Assembly (NCBI RefSeq): GCF_001908185.1
Contig: NZ_LGHM01000122.1
Span: 1-33,412, forward strand
From: Bradyrhizobium sp. AS23.2
Lineage (GTDB): Bacteria; Pseudomonadota; Alphaproteobacteria; Rhizobiales; Xanthobacteraceae
Reading direction: 5' to 3'
Length of the DNA: 33,412 nucleotides
Below the pieces are notes generated by a model, which was not told where the DNA came from, ran no database searches, and worked only from the letters and a program-made list of their open reading frames with translations. Positions 16,142 through 24,868 of this stretch are shown here, one piece after another. A program made the position numbers and the translations under genes. How positions within the stretch are numbered: the first letter of the stretch is position 1; each line of letters starts with the position of its first letter.

Positions 16142-17136
16142 CGTCACCATCGAGCGGCGAAGCGGTCGCCAAATCCTCGCCCGGCGGGCTCGGCTGGCTT
16201 CTCGAGCAGCGCGTGTTGCTCTCCATCGCAGTGCTTGCCGTGCTGCCCTGGCTGCTGCCGTCGCAGGCGCTGGCCGTCAACGTCCTGATCTACGGCGTCG
16301 TGGTGATGGGCTACAATCTCCTGTTCGGCTACACCGGGCTGCTGTCATTCGGTCAGGCGGCATTCTTCGGCGCTGGCGCCTACTTCACGGGAATCGCGAT
16401 CGGCCGCTACGGCGTGCCCTGGTTCGCCGCGGTGCCGATTGCCGTTGGCCTCAGCACCTGTCTGGCCGCCGCGATCGGAATCGTCTCGACGCGCACGCGC
16501 GGCATCTATTTCTCGATGGTGACCCTCGCGCTCGCTCAGCTCGTTTACTACGTGGCACTCCAGGCCTCATCCTTCACCGGCGGCGAGAACGGCCTGCGCG
16601 GCTTCACGGTCGATCGCATCAGCCTGTTCGGGCTCCAGGTCAATTTCCTCGATCCCGTCAACAAATACTACGTGCTGATGATCTTCGCCGCGCTGGCGAT
16701 GTGGTTCCAGTCGCGCATCCTGAACTCGCCGTTCGGCGCCGTCATCGAGGCGATCCGCGAGAACGAGCAGCGGGCGAGGGCCTGCGGCTATGACGTCGAG
16801 CGCAGCAAGCTGATCGTTTTCATGCTGTCGGGTGCGATCTCCTCGCTCGGCGGCTGCATGCTGGCGCTGCATCTATCGATCGTGCCGCTGGACATCCTGC
16901 ATTACCAGACCTCAGGCATGATCGTGATGATGGTGCTGCTCGGCGGTGCCCGCAGCTTCTTCGGGCCCTTCGTCGGCGCGGCGAGCTTCCTGATCCTGGA
17001 GGATGTCATCTCGCTCTGGACGCCGCACTGGCAGATCTTCGTCGGCGCGATCTTCGTCCTGTTCGTGCTGTTCCTGCCCAAGGGCATCTGGGGCACGCTG
17101 CTGGACGTCCTCGGAATCGGAAAGGCGCGGCAATGA
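16138..17136 (+). CDS. Branched-chain-type ABC transporter permease, LivM-like
   Basis: A 332-residue membrane protein. NLLFGYTGLLSFGQAAFFGAGAY is reduced here to its core GYTGLLSFGQAAFFGAGAY, the LivM hallmark. Other landmarks are TRGIYFSMVTLALAQLVYY and the coupling region AVIEAIRENEQRARACGYD. GGARSFFGPFVGA matches the conserved C-terminal motif. GAGGA precedes the ATG, and four-base overlaps join it to both neighbours. It forms the heterodimeric channel with the LivH-like subunit. Confidence 0.93.
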   Translation: MTSPSSGEAVAKSSPGGLGWLLEQRVLLSIAVLAVLPWLLPSQALAVNVLIYGVVVMGYNLLFGYTGLLSFGQAAFFGAGAYFTGIAIGRYGVPWFAAVPIAVGLSTCLAAAIGIVSTRTRGIYFSMVTLALAQLVYYVALQASSFTGGENGLRGFTVDRISLFGLQVNFLDPVNKYYVLMIFAALAMWFQSRILNSPFGAVIEAIRENEQRARACGYDVERSKLIVFMLSGAISSLGGCMLALHLSIVPLDILHYQTSGMIVMMVLLGGARSFFGPFVGAASFLILEDVISLWTPHWQIFVGAIFVLFVLFLPKGIWGTLLDVLGIGKARQ

Positions 17137-17880
17137 GCGGCGAATTGCTCCGCGCCGAGGGGATCGGCAAGCGCTTTGGCGGCTTCGTCGCACTCGAAGG
17201 CATCACCGTGTCCTTTGCGGCCGGCCAGCTCACCTCGATCATCGGGCCGAACGGCGCCGGCAAGAGCACCTTCTTCAACATTCTCTCCGGCGCGCTGACC
17301 CCGACGTCGGGCAAGCTGCACTTCAGGGGGCGCGAGCTGAACGGCTTGCCCCAGCACCGTTTCGTGCATCAGGGTATCTCGCGCTCCTACCAGATCACCA
17401 ACATCTTTCCCGACCTGTCCGTGCACGAGAACGTGCGTGTGGCGGCGCAGGCGCTGACCGTGAGCTACGACATCTGGCGCAACCGGGCCCGGCTGACCGA
17501 ACTGAATGCCCGTGCGGATGCCGCGCTCGACGCGGTCGGGCTGCTCGGCAAACGCGCCGAACTCGCAAAGTTCCTGTCGCATGGCCAGCAGCGCGCGCTG
17601 GAGATCGCGATCGCACTGGTCTCCGAGCCTGAGTTGCTCCTGCTGGACGAGCCGACCGCCGGCATGGGGCCGGAAGAGACCAAGGACATGGTGGCGCTGC
17701 TCGAACGTCTCGCCGACAAGCGCACCGTGCTTCTGGTGGAGCACAAGATGAAGATGGTGCTGGGCTTGTCCAGGCGCGTCGTGGTTCTGCATCACGGTCG
17801 CCTGCTGGCGGACGGCGCGCCGGACGAGATCAGGAGCAATCCGGAAGTCCGCCGGGTGTATCTTGGACAGAGTGAAGGCT

Positions 17881-17888
<8 letters not shown>
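17133..17888 (+). CDS. Branched-chain-type ABC transporter ATPase, LivG-like
   Basis: A 251-residue nucleotide-binding subunit. Walker A is GPNGAGKST near residue 37, the signature is LSHGQQRALE (His replacing the usual Gly, normal for this subgroup) and Walker B is LLLLDEPTAGM. The switch His is in LLVEHKMKMV. C-terminal DEIRSNPEVRRVYLG is the typical LivG tail. The reading frame overlaps the LivF-like gene by eight bases. Confidence 0.94.
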
Positions 17889-18600
<712 letters not shown>

Positions 18601-18608
18601 GGCCGTCG

Positions 18609-19496
18609 CTATTTTTTCTCGAGCGCCGCCGTCTGCTTGGCGAGCTGCTTGTCGAAATCCTCGGACAGGCCGATCGCGTAGGTCGCGAGCTCGCCCGGTT
18701 TGACGAACGGGTTCGGAGCGCCGTCCTTCATCTCTGCGCGCTTGGTCTGCATGCCATAGACTTCCGGATGCGGCCCGAGCAGTACGTCGATCTTCATCGC
18801 CTTGGCCTTGGCGAAGGTCGCGCGGTAGTCATCGACGATGCCGGGATAGGTCGCCTGTCCGACCAGCCGGTTCAGCGCCACCGTTCCGCTGCAGAAGAAT
18901 AGCACCTCGCGGTCCTGATTGCCGTCCCTGACGGTCATCTCCCAGCTCGTGCAGCCCGGCGAGTGCCCGGGCGTTGAATGCGCCGTCAGAGTCGTGTCGC
19001 CGAGCGTGACCTCGTCGCCTTCCTTCACCGCGCGGTCGAGCTTCACCGCGGGGAAGGCGAGATCGGCGTTCTTCTCGTCGCCGGGATAGTAGCCGCCTTC
19101 GAGCAGCGGCTTGTCGCGCTCGCCGGCCACGAGCTGCGCGCCGGTCTCCTTCTTGATCTCGGCGAAGCCGCCGGTGTGATCGAAATGCGCGTGCGTGTTG
19201 AGGATGATCTTGACGTCGGAGACCTTGAGGCCGAGCTTTGCGATATTGTCCTTGATCATCCCGGTCGACTCCGGCAGCGCCGTATCCATCAGGATCAGGC
19301 CCTGCGAGGTCTTGATGACGTAGACGGCGATGCCGTCGGTGCCGACATAGTAGATGTTGCCGATGAGCTGGAACGGCTCGAACGGTGTGGTCCATTTCTT
19401 GGTGACCGCCGCCAGGAAATCCTTGAGCGTCTGCGCCTGCGCTGCCGGCGCGAACATCGCCAACGCGCACAGCGCTGCCGTGAGCTTTCTCATCAT
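18609..19496 (-). CDS. blaBJP: Subclass B3 metallo-beta-lactamase, BJP-1-like
   Basis: A 295-residue periplasmic zinc hydrolase with a signal peptide (LTAALCALAMFAPAAQAQ, cleavage near residue 20). The B3 zinc ligands are HAHFDH at 102-107 (His102, His104, Asp106, His107), His178 in GHSPGCTSW and His243 in GPHPEVYGM. From memory the sequence is nearly collinear with BJP-1 of Bradyrhizobium japonicum, including the C-terminal LAKQTAALEKK and the N-terminal PFEPFQLIGNIYYVGTDG that covers the active site in that enzyme. GGGAGG stands directly upstream of ATG 19496; a second ATG follows immediately. The gene is single and converges with the importer operon. In environmental bradyrhizobia it is probably an intrinsic chromosomal gene, not one acquired on a mobile element. 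Confidence 0.93.
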   Translation of the reverse strand: MMRKLTAALCALAMFAPAAQAQTLKDFLAAVTKKWTTPFEPFQLIGNIYYVGTDGIAVYVIKTSQGLILMDTALPESTGMIKDNIAKLGLKVSDVKIILNTHAHFDHTGGFAEIKKETGAQLVAGERDKPLLEGGYYPGDEKNADLAFPAVKLDRAVKEGDEVTLGDTTLTAHSTPGHSPGCTSWEMTVRDGNQDREVLFFCSGTVALNRLVGQATYPGIVDDYRATFAKAKAMKIDVLLGPHPEVYGMQTKRAEMKDGAPNPFVKPGELATYAIGLSEDFDKQLAKQTAALEKK

Positions 19497-19622
19497 TTTC
19501 CTCCCGGGTGTTCTTGTCGTTTTGGTCGGGCGCGGCTGTCGCGTAGCGCTGCCGATGCGCAAGCTACGTCGTGGGAGGTAGGGCAGGCAACCGCCTCGTA
19601 TCAGGAATATTTCGTTTGCCAC

Positions 19623-19675
19623 CGCGGAATAACCGCGTGTTCCGGCTGAACATGGCAGGTCGCGTTGCAAACGCG
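19623..19675 (-). terminator. Two short hairpins downstream of the plug-domain gene
   Basis: CGCGTT (19661-19666) pairs with AACGCG (19670-19675) around three bases, and CGCGG (19623-19627) pairs with CCGCG (19633-19637) around AATAA. They lie 16-70 bp after the stop of the short plug-domain gene, within the 194-bp gap before the lactamase gene. No long T run follows, so termination is only a possible role. Confidence 0.3.
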
Positions 19676-19690
19676 AACCGCGCTGGACGC

Positions 19691-19975
19691 CTAGCGCCCG
19701 ATCGTCACGCCGGCGGTCGAGCGCATGGCGTCTTTGAGGCTCGTTGCGTTCATGTCGTCGAGGACCTGCCGCGTCAGCACGGTGGTCTGTCCGGGGGTAT
19801 TGAGGATAGGCTCGCCGCGCGAGGAGGAGAGCCCGTCGGCCTTGTAGGGCGCAGCCGGATCAGCGGCAGGAGCGGTCGGAGGCGCATGGCGTAATCGTTT
19901 GCCCGCTGCGGCGAAGGCTGACTGCGAGATGCAGAGCGCGGCGATGACGACCAGTGGCAACGATCTTGCGCGCAT
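19691..19975 (-). CDS. Orphan truncated TonB-dependent receptor: signal peptide plus start of plug domain
   Basis: A 94-residue protein. It has a signal peptide (LPLVVIAALCISQSAFA), a Pro/Ala-rich linker and then TPGQTTVLTRQVLDDMNATS and LKDAMRSTAGVTIGR, which match the beginning of the plug of TonB-dependent siderophore receptors. It stops there, whereas receptors continue for about 600 more residues including a 22-strand barrel. No barrel-like sequence follows in any frame. GGGAG precedes ATG 19975 at seven bases; an upstream in-frame ATG lacks one. Either it is the remnant of a deleted receptor gene or a stand-alone exported plug-like protein. The intact signal peptide and ribosome-binding site slightly favour an expressed small protein. 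Confidence 0.55.
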   Translation of the reverse strand: MRARSLPLVVIAALCISQSAFAAAGKRLRHAPPTAPAADPAAPYKADGLSSSRGEPILNTPGQTTVLTRQVLDDMNATSLKDAMRSTAGVTIGR

Positions 19976-20038
19976 ATGCGATCTCCCATCCCGCGACATC
20001 AGCCTAGCCTATCGTGATGGTGGTCGCGGGGGAATGGA

Positions 20039-22022
20039 TCAGGCGAGAGCGGCCTGGCGTTCTCGCACGGACTCGCGGCCCCGGTCCTGGTTCCGCGGCT
20101 CGGCGAGCCGGGTGAAGCTGCGATGGCTGGCCTGCGCGGGTGCCTCGACGATGACGCCCTCGCAGACGATCTGTCCGCCCAGCATTTTGAATTCGAGCCT
20201 GTCGTAACGCGGCATCGTCTCGCCGGGCTCTGGCGGCAGCAGCTCGCTGCGCCCCTGGATGTTCAGCGTCGCGTCGCCGGTGCCATGAAGCCGCGGATTC
20301 CACATCCGGATGCCCGTCTCGGCCCAGCGCTGCCGGATCAGCGTCGTGCGATCGGTGGGATCAGCGGCTCTCGTTGGAGTTTTCGGCGCTCGGCGGCGCG
20401 CTGGTGACGGAGGCACGACAACGGGAGCGGGCTCGCTTTTTGCTCCGGTGTCGGAAGAGACTATCGGAACTTCGTCCGCAGCGACGGCTTTGGCGGGTGA
20501 AGTATCCTCCAGCGGGACCGGCGCGACATCCGCGCCGACGCTGGGAGATGGATCGCTGGCGACGGCAAGATCGGAGATATCAGCCGTCGGGGTTTCGGCC
20601 TTGAGCAGCGCTATGGGAGCGTCGTCGACGCTGACCGGCTCGGCCTCCGCGGTAACTTCCAGGGAGGGCTCGTTAGTGACGGCAAGATCGGAGATATCAG
20701 CCGCCGGGCTTTCGGTCTCGACGAGCGCTATGGGAGCGTCGTCAACGCCGGCAGGCTCGGAGTCCGCGGTAACTTCCGGGGACGGCTCGCTGGCGACGAC
20801 ATGATCGGGGATCTCGGCAATCGGGCTTTCGGCCTCGACGAGCGCTATCGGCGCGTCGTCGACGCTGACCGGCTCGGCCTCCGCGGTAACTTCCGGGGGC
20901 GACTCGCTGGCGACGGCAAGATCGGGGATCTCAGCCGCCGGGCTCTCGGCCTCGACGAGCGCTATTGGCGCGTCGTCGGCGCCGATCGGCTCGGCCTCCG
21001 CGGCAGCTTCCGGGGACGGCTCGCTGGCGATGACAAGATCGGGGATCTCAGCCGCGAGGCTCTCGGCCTCGACGAGCGCTATGGGCGCGTCGTCGACGCT
21101 GACCGGCTCGGCCTCCGCGGTAACTTCCGGGGACGGCTCGCTGGCGACGGCAAGATCGGAGATATCAGCCGTCGGGCTTTCGACCTCGAGCGGCACTGTG
21201 GGAGCGTCGTCGACGCTGACCGGCTCGGCCTCCGCGGTAACTTCCAAGGACGGTTCGCTGGCGACGGCAAGATCGGGGATCTCAGCAGTCGGACTTTCGG
21301 TCTCGACGAGCGCTATTGGCGCGTCGTCGACGCTGACCGGCTCGGCCTCCGCGGTAACTTCCAGGGATGGCTCGCTGGCGACGGCAAGATCGGGGATCTC
21401 AGCCGCGGGGCTTTCGGTCTCGACGAGCGTTGTGGGAGCGTCGTCGACGCTGACGGGCTCGACGTCCGCTGCAACTTCCGCAGACGGCTCGCTCGTGATA
21501 ACGAGATCGGAAGATTCAGCTGCATGGCTCAAGGCGTCGGCAAGCGGAGCCGAGGAGTCGTCTGCGACGACCGGCTCAACGTCTGCGGCCTCGTCGGGGG
21601 GACGCATCGCTGCTGAAGATATGATCGGCAATTTCAACCGGCTCGCGCTCGACCTCTACGGAAATGATCGAGGACTGCTCGATCGCGACCGGATCAACGC
21701 TGGTCGGCACCTCACGAGACGAATCCTCGTTGGCGCTGATAGCGGAGGGGGCGGCGGAGACGCTCTCCTCGGCGTCGGGAACAGCGGTCTGATCGACCGC
21801 GACCGGAACCGCTGCCGCAACGTCTGCGTCGTCGTGCGACTGGGCAGCGCCGACGTCGGTCCTGGGGGAAGCCTCGGGGATGTCGACGATGAGAGCCTGC
21901 GGCTCATCCGCAGCGATCGGCGCACCTTTGATGCTGCCGCTATGCGACAAAGGCCGAAGTCGGGAGAACGCCCATTTCACCGCAGGGATGCGGCGCAGCA
22001 ACGATATCAGTCTCGAAAGCAC
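20039..22022 (-). pseudogene. Protein with 39-residue Ala/Glu/Pro/Val repeats, frameshifted in a G6 tract
   Basis: No family recognised. The N-terminal part starts with GTG at 22022 (LSRLISLLRRIPAVKWAFSR, basic and amphipathic). It continues through an acidic Ala/Val/Pro-rich segment to G6 at 21596-21601, where the frame shifts by one. Dropping one G gives a single frame of 661 codons running straight into the repeat region. The middle consists of about nine 39-residue units. The C-terminal ~130 residues are non-repetitive: a basic PARRRAPKTPTR segment, then RQRWAETGIRMWNPRLHGTG, LNIQGRSELLPPEPGE and a predicted beta-rich stretch. The composition resembles a long flexible acidic linker carrying a small C-terminal domain. 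The weak start and the frameshift leave real doubt about expression. If the G tract is a sequencing error the gene is intact. Confidence 0.6.
20465..21517 (-). repeat. Tandem array of about nine 117-bp units (39 codons)
   Basis: The phrase ATCGGGGATCTCAG on the plus strand recurs with 117-bp spacing (for example from 20921 and 21038). Eight units are well conserved (20582-21517) and a ninth, 20465-20581, is degenerate. Each encodes a variant of E-I-P-D-L-A-V-A-S-E-P followed by V-T-A-E-A-E-P-V-S-V-D-D-A-P on the minus strand. The unit is a multiple of three, so copy number can change without breaking the frame, and other frames stay open by periodicity. Confidence 0.9.
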
Positions 22023-22224
22023 TGGGAGTTGTCCAAGAGGTACTCGGCGTGAGGCAATCGCTGATTCGCCAGCAATGCAAAAAACTGCCCGGCCGTCACA
22101 CTGATGTCAATGTGAGTGAGACCAATTGTAGAACATCCCACATCCATCGCGCGCGAGAGGCGCTGCAACCGTTGTCTCGCCTCTCGGATTTGTCCACAGA
22201 TTGCGATGCCGACGCTTGCGATGT

Positions 22225-22533
22225 TCATTCGAAATGCATCATTGCAAGCGGATCTTCGTCGCGATCGGGAAGGCGCGTTGCCGGCGGAAGCGCGGTCGTC
22301 GCGTGCTCTGAGCTGCGAAGGCGCGGATGCGGCGCTGCGGCCTTGCGAACATGCGCGATAGGGATGGCGCGGATCGAAGCGGGTGCGCCGCATTCTGTTC
22401 GTCCGTCGCGCCACACGCAGCCAACGCCTGGTAACGAAGTAACGGCAGCCGATCCGGGCCACGCCTGCACCGGGCCGGCCATCGCCAGCGAAAGCACGAG
22501 CCGCAATGCGGTGAAGATGGTTGTCTTTATCAT
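22225..22533 (-). CDS. Small secreted protein of unknown function
   Basis: A 102-residue protein with a clear signal peptide (MIKTTIFTALRLVLSLAMAG, then PVQAWPG). GGAGG lies six bases before the ATG at 22533, strong evidence of a real start. The mature part contains two cysteines (GVGCVWRDGRTECG), which may form a disulfide, and a His/Pro/Arg-rich tail. No known domain is recognised. It stands alone between the repeat protein gene and the tupA leader. The 202 bp between its stop and the repeat-protein start hold nothing I can identify. Confidence 0.6.
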   Translation of the reverse strand: MIKTTIFTALRLVLSLAMAGPVQAWPGSAAVTSLPGVGCVWRDGRTECGAPASIRAIPIAHVRKAAAPHPRLRSSEHATTALPPATRLPDRDEDPLAMMHFE

Positions 22534-22760
22534 GAGAACCTCCAGTGCGATCCAGTGAGGGGATCGCGCCGTGCGCTCGATATTCCCGGCCGTTCCCGGA
22601 GTTCACGCGGGGTTCAAAGCACGTGAGACAGGCGTGAGGTTCGCCGCTCATTCGCGAGCGATCCGTTGCAGCCATCCCTGACGCAGGCCACTCGGGAAAA
22701 CGCATGCGACAAAGCACCGCCGGGGAAGTTATTCTTCTTGATGAGAGTCTCCCTGGGTCT

Positions 22761-22853
22761 GTCTCCGGACAACTTGTACAGGAAGCTGGTGTTCCTGAGC
22801 GGCGGCTCGGCCGGGACCGCGCCGCGCCAGGGCGCGCTGCCCGAACGTCGGGG
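22761..22853 (+). ncRNA. Highly structured leader upstream of tupA, candidate riboswitch
   Basis: Four stems follow each other within 80 bases. CAGGAA (22779-22784) pairs with TTCCTG (22792-22797), CGGC (22803-22806) with GCCG (22810-22813), CGCGC (22823-22827) with GCGCG (22832-22836), and CCCGA (22840-22844) with TCGGG (22848-22852). GTC/GAC at 22761-22770 adds a small stem. The block ends about 64 bp before tupA. A tungstate transporter gene behind such a leader recalls the Moco/Tuco RNA class, which controls molybdenum and tungsten genes. I cannot confirm its conserved bases from memory, so identity remains a hypothesis. Apart from this block the 22534-22916 gap holds no gene I can support. 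Confidence 0.5.
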
Positions 22854-22916
22854 TTCCCTTCGCAGTACCAGCGAGGGTAGTTTCGAACACCCGACATCCG
22901 GTGCGAGGACAATGCA

Positions 22917-23726
22917 ATGAGGAAGCTTGCCGCCATCGCAGCGGCTCTGTTCTGGTCGACATGTGCCTTCGCGCAGGACCGGACCATCACCGTGGCATCG
23001 ACGACGTCGACGGAGCAGTCGGGTCTGTTCGGCTATCTGCTGCCGCTGTTCTCGAAGGCCGAGGGCATCAGCGTGAAGGTCGTTGCGGTCGGCACCGGCC
23101 AGGCGCTGGACATCGGGCGGCGCGGCGATGCCGACGTGGTGTTCGTTCACGACAGGCCCGCCGAAGACAAGTTCATGTCCGAAGGACAGGGTGTGAAACG
23201 CTTCGACGTCATGTACAACGATTTCGTCATTGTTGGCCCCAGAAGCGATCCCGCGCATATCGCCGGCGGCAAGGACGTTGCGGAGGCGTTGCGCAAGATC
23301 GCGGCGGCGAAGGCGCCGTTCATCTCGCGCGGCGACAAGTCCGGTACACACGCAGCCGAGCTGAGATTGTGGAAAGAGGCCGGGGTCGACCCCACTGCCG
23401 GCAAGGACACCTGGTATCGCGAGATCGGCCAGGGCATGGGTCCGGCGCTGAACATGGCCTCGTCCTCGAACGCCTATCTTCTGTCAGATCGCGGCACCTG
23501 GCTGTCGTTCAGGAATCGCGGCGAGCTCGCCGTCCTGACCGAGGGCGACAAGCGGCTCTTCAACCAGTACGGCGTCATGCTGGTGAATCCGGCAAAGCAT
23601 CCGAACGTAAAGGCGCAGGACGGGCAGGCCTTCATCGACTGGCTCATCTCGCCGAAGGGCCAGGATGCGATCGCCGGCTACAAGGTCGGCGGCGAGCAAC
23701 TATTTTTCCCCAACGCGTCCCACTAG
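22917..23726 (+). CDS. tupA: TupA-like tungstate-binding protein
   Basis: A 269-residue periplasmic binding protein with a signal peptide (KLAAIAAALFWSTCAFAQ). The oxyanion-site motifs of the TupA family are present: ASTTSTEQSGLFGYLLP, VVAVGTGQALDIGRRGDADV, FVHDRPAE, and SRGDKSGTHAAELRLW near residue 140. Family members bind tungstate, sometimes molybdate, with high affinity. GAGGA lies seven bases before the ATG. The gene ends inside the 3' end of the permease gene tupB on the opposite strand (27-bp tail-to-tail overlap), which is unusual because tupABC is normally one operon. Confidence 0.9.
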   Translation: MRKLAAIAAALFWSTCAFAQDRTITVASTTSTEQSGLFGYLLPLFSKAEGISVKVVAVGTGQALDIGRRGDADVVFVHDRPAEDKFMSEGQGVKRFDVMYNDFVIVGPRSDPAHIAGGKDVAEALRKIAAAKAPFISRGDKSGTHAAELRLWKEAGVDPTAGKDTWYREIGQGMGPALNMASSSNAYLLSDRGTWLSFRNRGELAVLTEGDKRLFNQYGVMLVNPAKHPNVKAQDGQAFIDWLISPKGQDAIAGYKVGGEQLFFPNASH

Positions 23727-24398
23727 CAGGAAAGCGACGGTCGATACGGCCACGCTGAGTGCGAGCAGGATCAGCCCGAGCCCGAGCGCCAGCGGCAGGT
23801 CGCCCTTGCTGGTTTCGAGCGCGATCGCGGTCGTCATCGTACGCGTGAAGCCGCGGATGTTGCCGCCGACGATGATAATGGCGCCGACCTCGGCGATCGT
23901 GCGCCCGAAGGCTGCGAGAAAGGCCGTCAGCAGCGATGTCCGGCCCAGCGCGAACAGGAGTGCCATGCTGCGCAAGGCTGACAGTCCGTCGATCCGCGCC
24001 AGATCGCCATACTCCGCCCAGAGCAGACTCGCCGGGCGGTGCACCAGCGCCACCACGATCGGCGTCGCAAGCAGTGTCTGCGCGACCACCATGGCGGCCG
24101 GCGTGAACAACAGTCCGGCCGCCCCGAGCGGACCGGACCGCGACAGCAGCAGATAAAGCGCGAGCCCGACCACGACCGGCGGAAGGCCGAGCAGCGCATT
24201 GGTCAGCACGATGATGACCTGCCGCCCCGGGAAACGGGTGATCGCGAGTAGCGCCCCGATGGGGGCGCCGATCAGGAGCGCGACGACGCTGGCGGTCAGG
24301 CTGACACGCACCGACAATGCCACGATGCCCAGAAGCTCCGCGTCGGCCCCACCGATCAGCGTGAGAGCGGCGACGATGGATCGCGCGAAGTCGTTCAT
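23700..24398 (-). CDS. tupB: TupB-like tungstate ABC transporter permease
   Basis: A 232-residue membrane protein with about five to six hydrophobic segments (IVALSVRVSLTASVVALLIG, VVVGLALYLLLS, LALGLGLILLALSVAVSTVA). The coupling motif is AAFGRTIAEVGAIIIVGGNIRGFTRT in shorter form FGRTIAEVGAI plus GGNIRGFTRT, typical of TupB/ModB-like permeases. Its ATG overlaps the arsC stop by four bases, so it is translated with arsC and not with tupA. No TupC ATPase gene is present on either side within the window. Confidence 0.9.
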   Translation of the reverse strand: MNDFARSIVAALTLIGGADAELLGIVALSVRVSLTASVVALLIGAPIGALLAITRFPGRQVIIVLTNALLGLPPVVVGLALYLLLSRSGPLGAAGLLFTPAAMVVAQTLLATPIVVALVHRPASLLWAEYGDLARIDGLSALRSMALLFALGRTSLLTAFLAAFGRTIAEVGAIIIVGGNIRGFTRTMTTAIALETSKGDLPLALGLGLILLALSVAVSTVAFLLVGRVGEK

Positions 24399-24766
24399 CC
24401 GGCCTGACGCTGCTGCGCCGGCAACAGATCGAGCACCAGTTCGGAGGGGCGGCAGAGTCTGACGCCTTTCGGCGTCACCACGATCGGCCGGTTGATCAGG
24501 ATCGGATGTGCCATCATCGCATCGAGTAGCTGATCGTCAGTCAGCGCCGAATTGTCGAGCCCGAGCTCGGCATAGGGCGCCGCCTTTTCGCGAACCGCCT
24601 CGCGCACCGAGATTCCCATGCGCGCGATGAGCTGCTGCAGCAGCGCCCGTGACGGCGGCGTCTTCAGATATTCGATCACGTGCGGTTCGATGCCGGCGTT
24701 CCGGATCGTCGCAAGCGCGGTGCGCGAGGTGCCGCAATCGGGATTGTGGTAGATGATCACGTCCAT
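24395..24766 (-). CDS. arsC: Glutaredoxin-coupled arsenate reductase ArsC
   Basis: A 123-residue cytoplasmic enzyme reducing arsenate to arsenite with glutathione and glutaredoxin. It keeps the active site YHNPDCGTSRTAL with catalytic Cys11 and the arginine-bearing segment LINRPIVVTPKGVRLCRPSE, as in the plasmid R773 enzyme. Length is slightly below the usual 140 residues. No arsR, arsB or acr3 is adjacent. It is translationally coupled to tupB, an unexpected partner linking two oxyanion functions. A promoter-like sequence with a palindrome lies about 100 bp upstream. Confidence 0.9.
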   Translation of the reverse strand: MDVIIYHNPDCGTSRTALATIRNAGIEPHVIEYLKTPPSRALLQQLIARMGISVREAVREKAAPYAELGLDNSALTDDQLLDAMMAHPILINRPIVVTPKGVRLCRPSELVLDLLPAQQRQAG

Positions 24767-24868
24767 TGCAGAAGTCTCCGACCTCGACTGCCGTCTGGCG
24801 ACGTTGCTCGCGCCCGCTCGTCAAGACCGCCAGCGCCGCCGACGATCTGTCTTTTCCTTGCTTCAACG

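Noticed and set aside
13949..16150. 733-codon minus-strand open frame over the binding protein and LivH-like genes
   Set aside because: The product is extremely rich in His, Gln, Asp and Arg with no domain, and it covers two well-identified genes on the other strand.
20465..21517. CRISPR array
   Set aside because: The 117-bp units are contiguous, coding and without spacers of constant size between short identical repeats.
22007..22990. 327-codon minus-strand open frame spanning the small secreted protein and the tupA leader
   Set aside because: It crosses a well-supported small gene in another frame and the structured leader, and its product is low-complexity Arg/Ser-rich.
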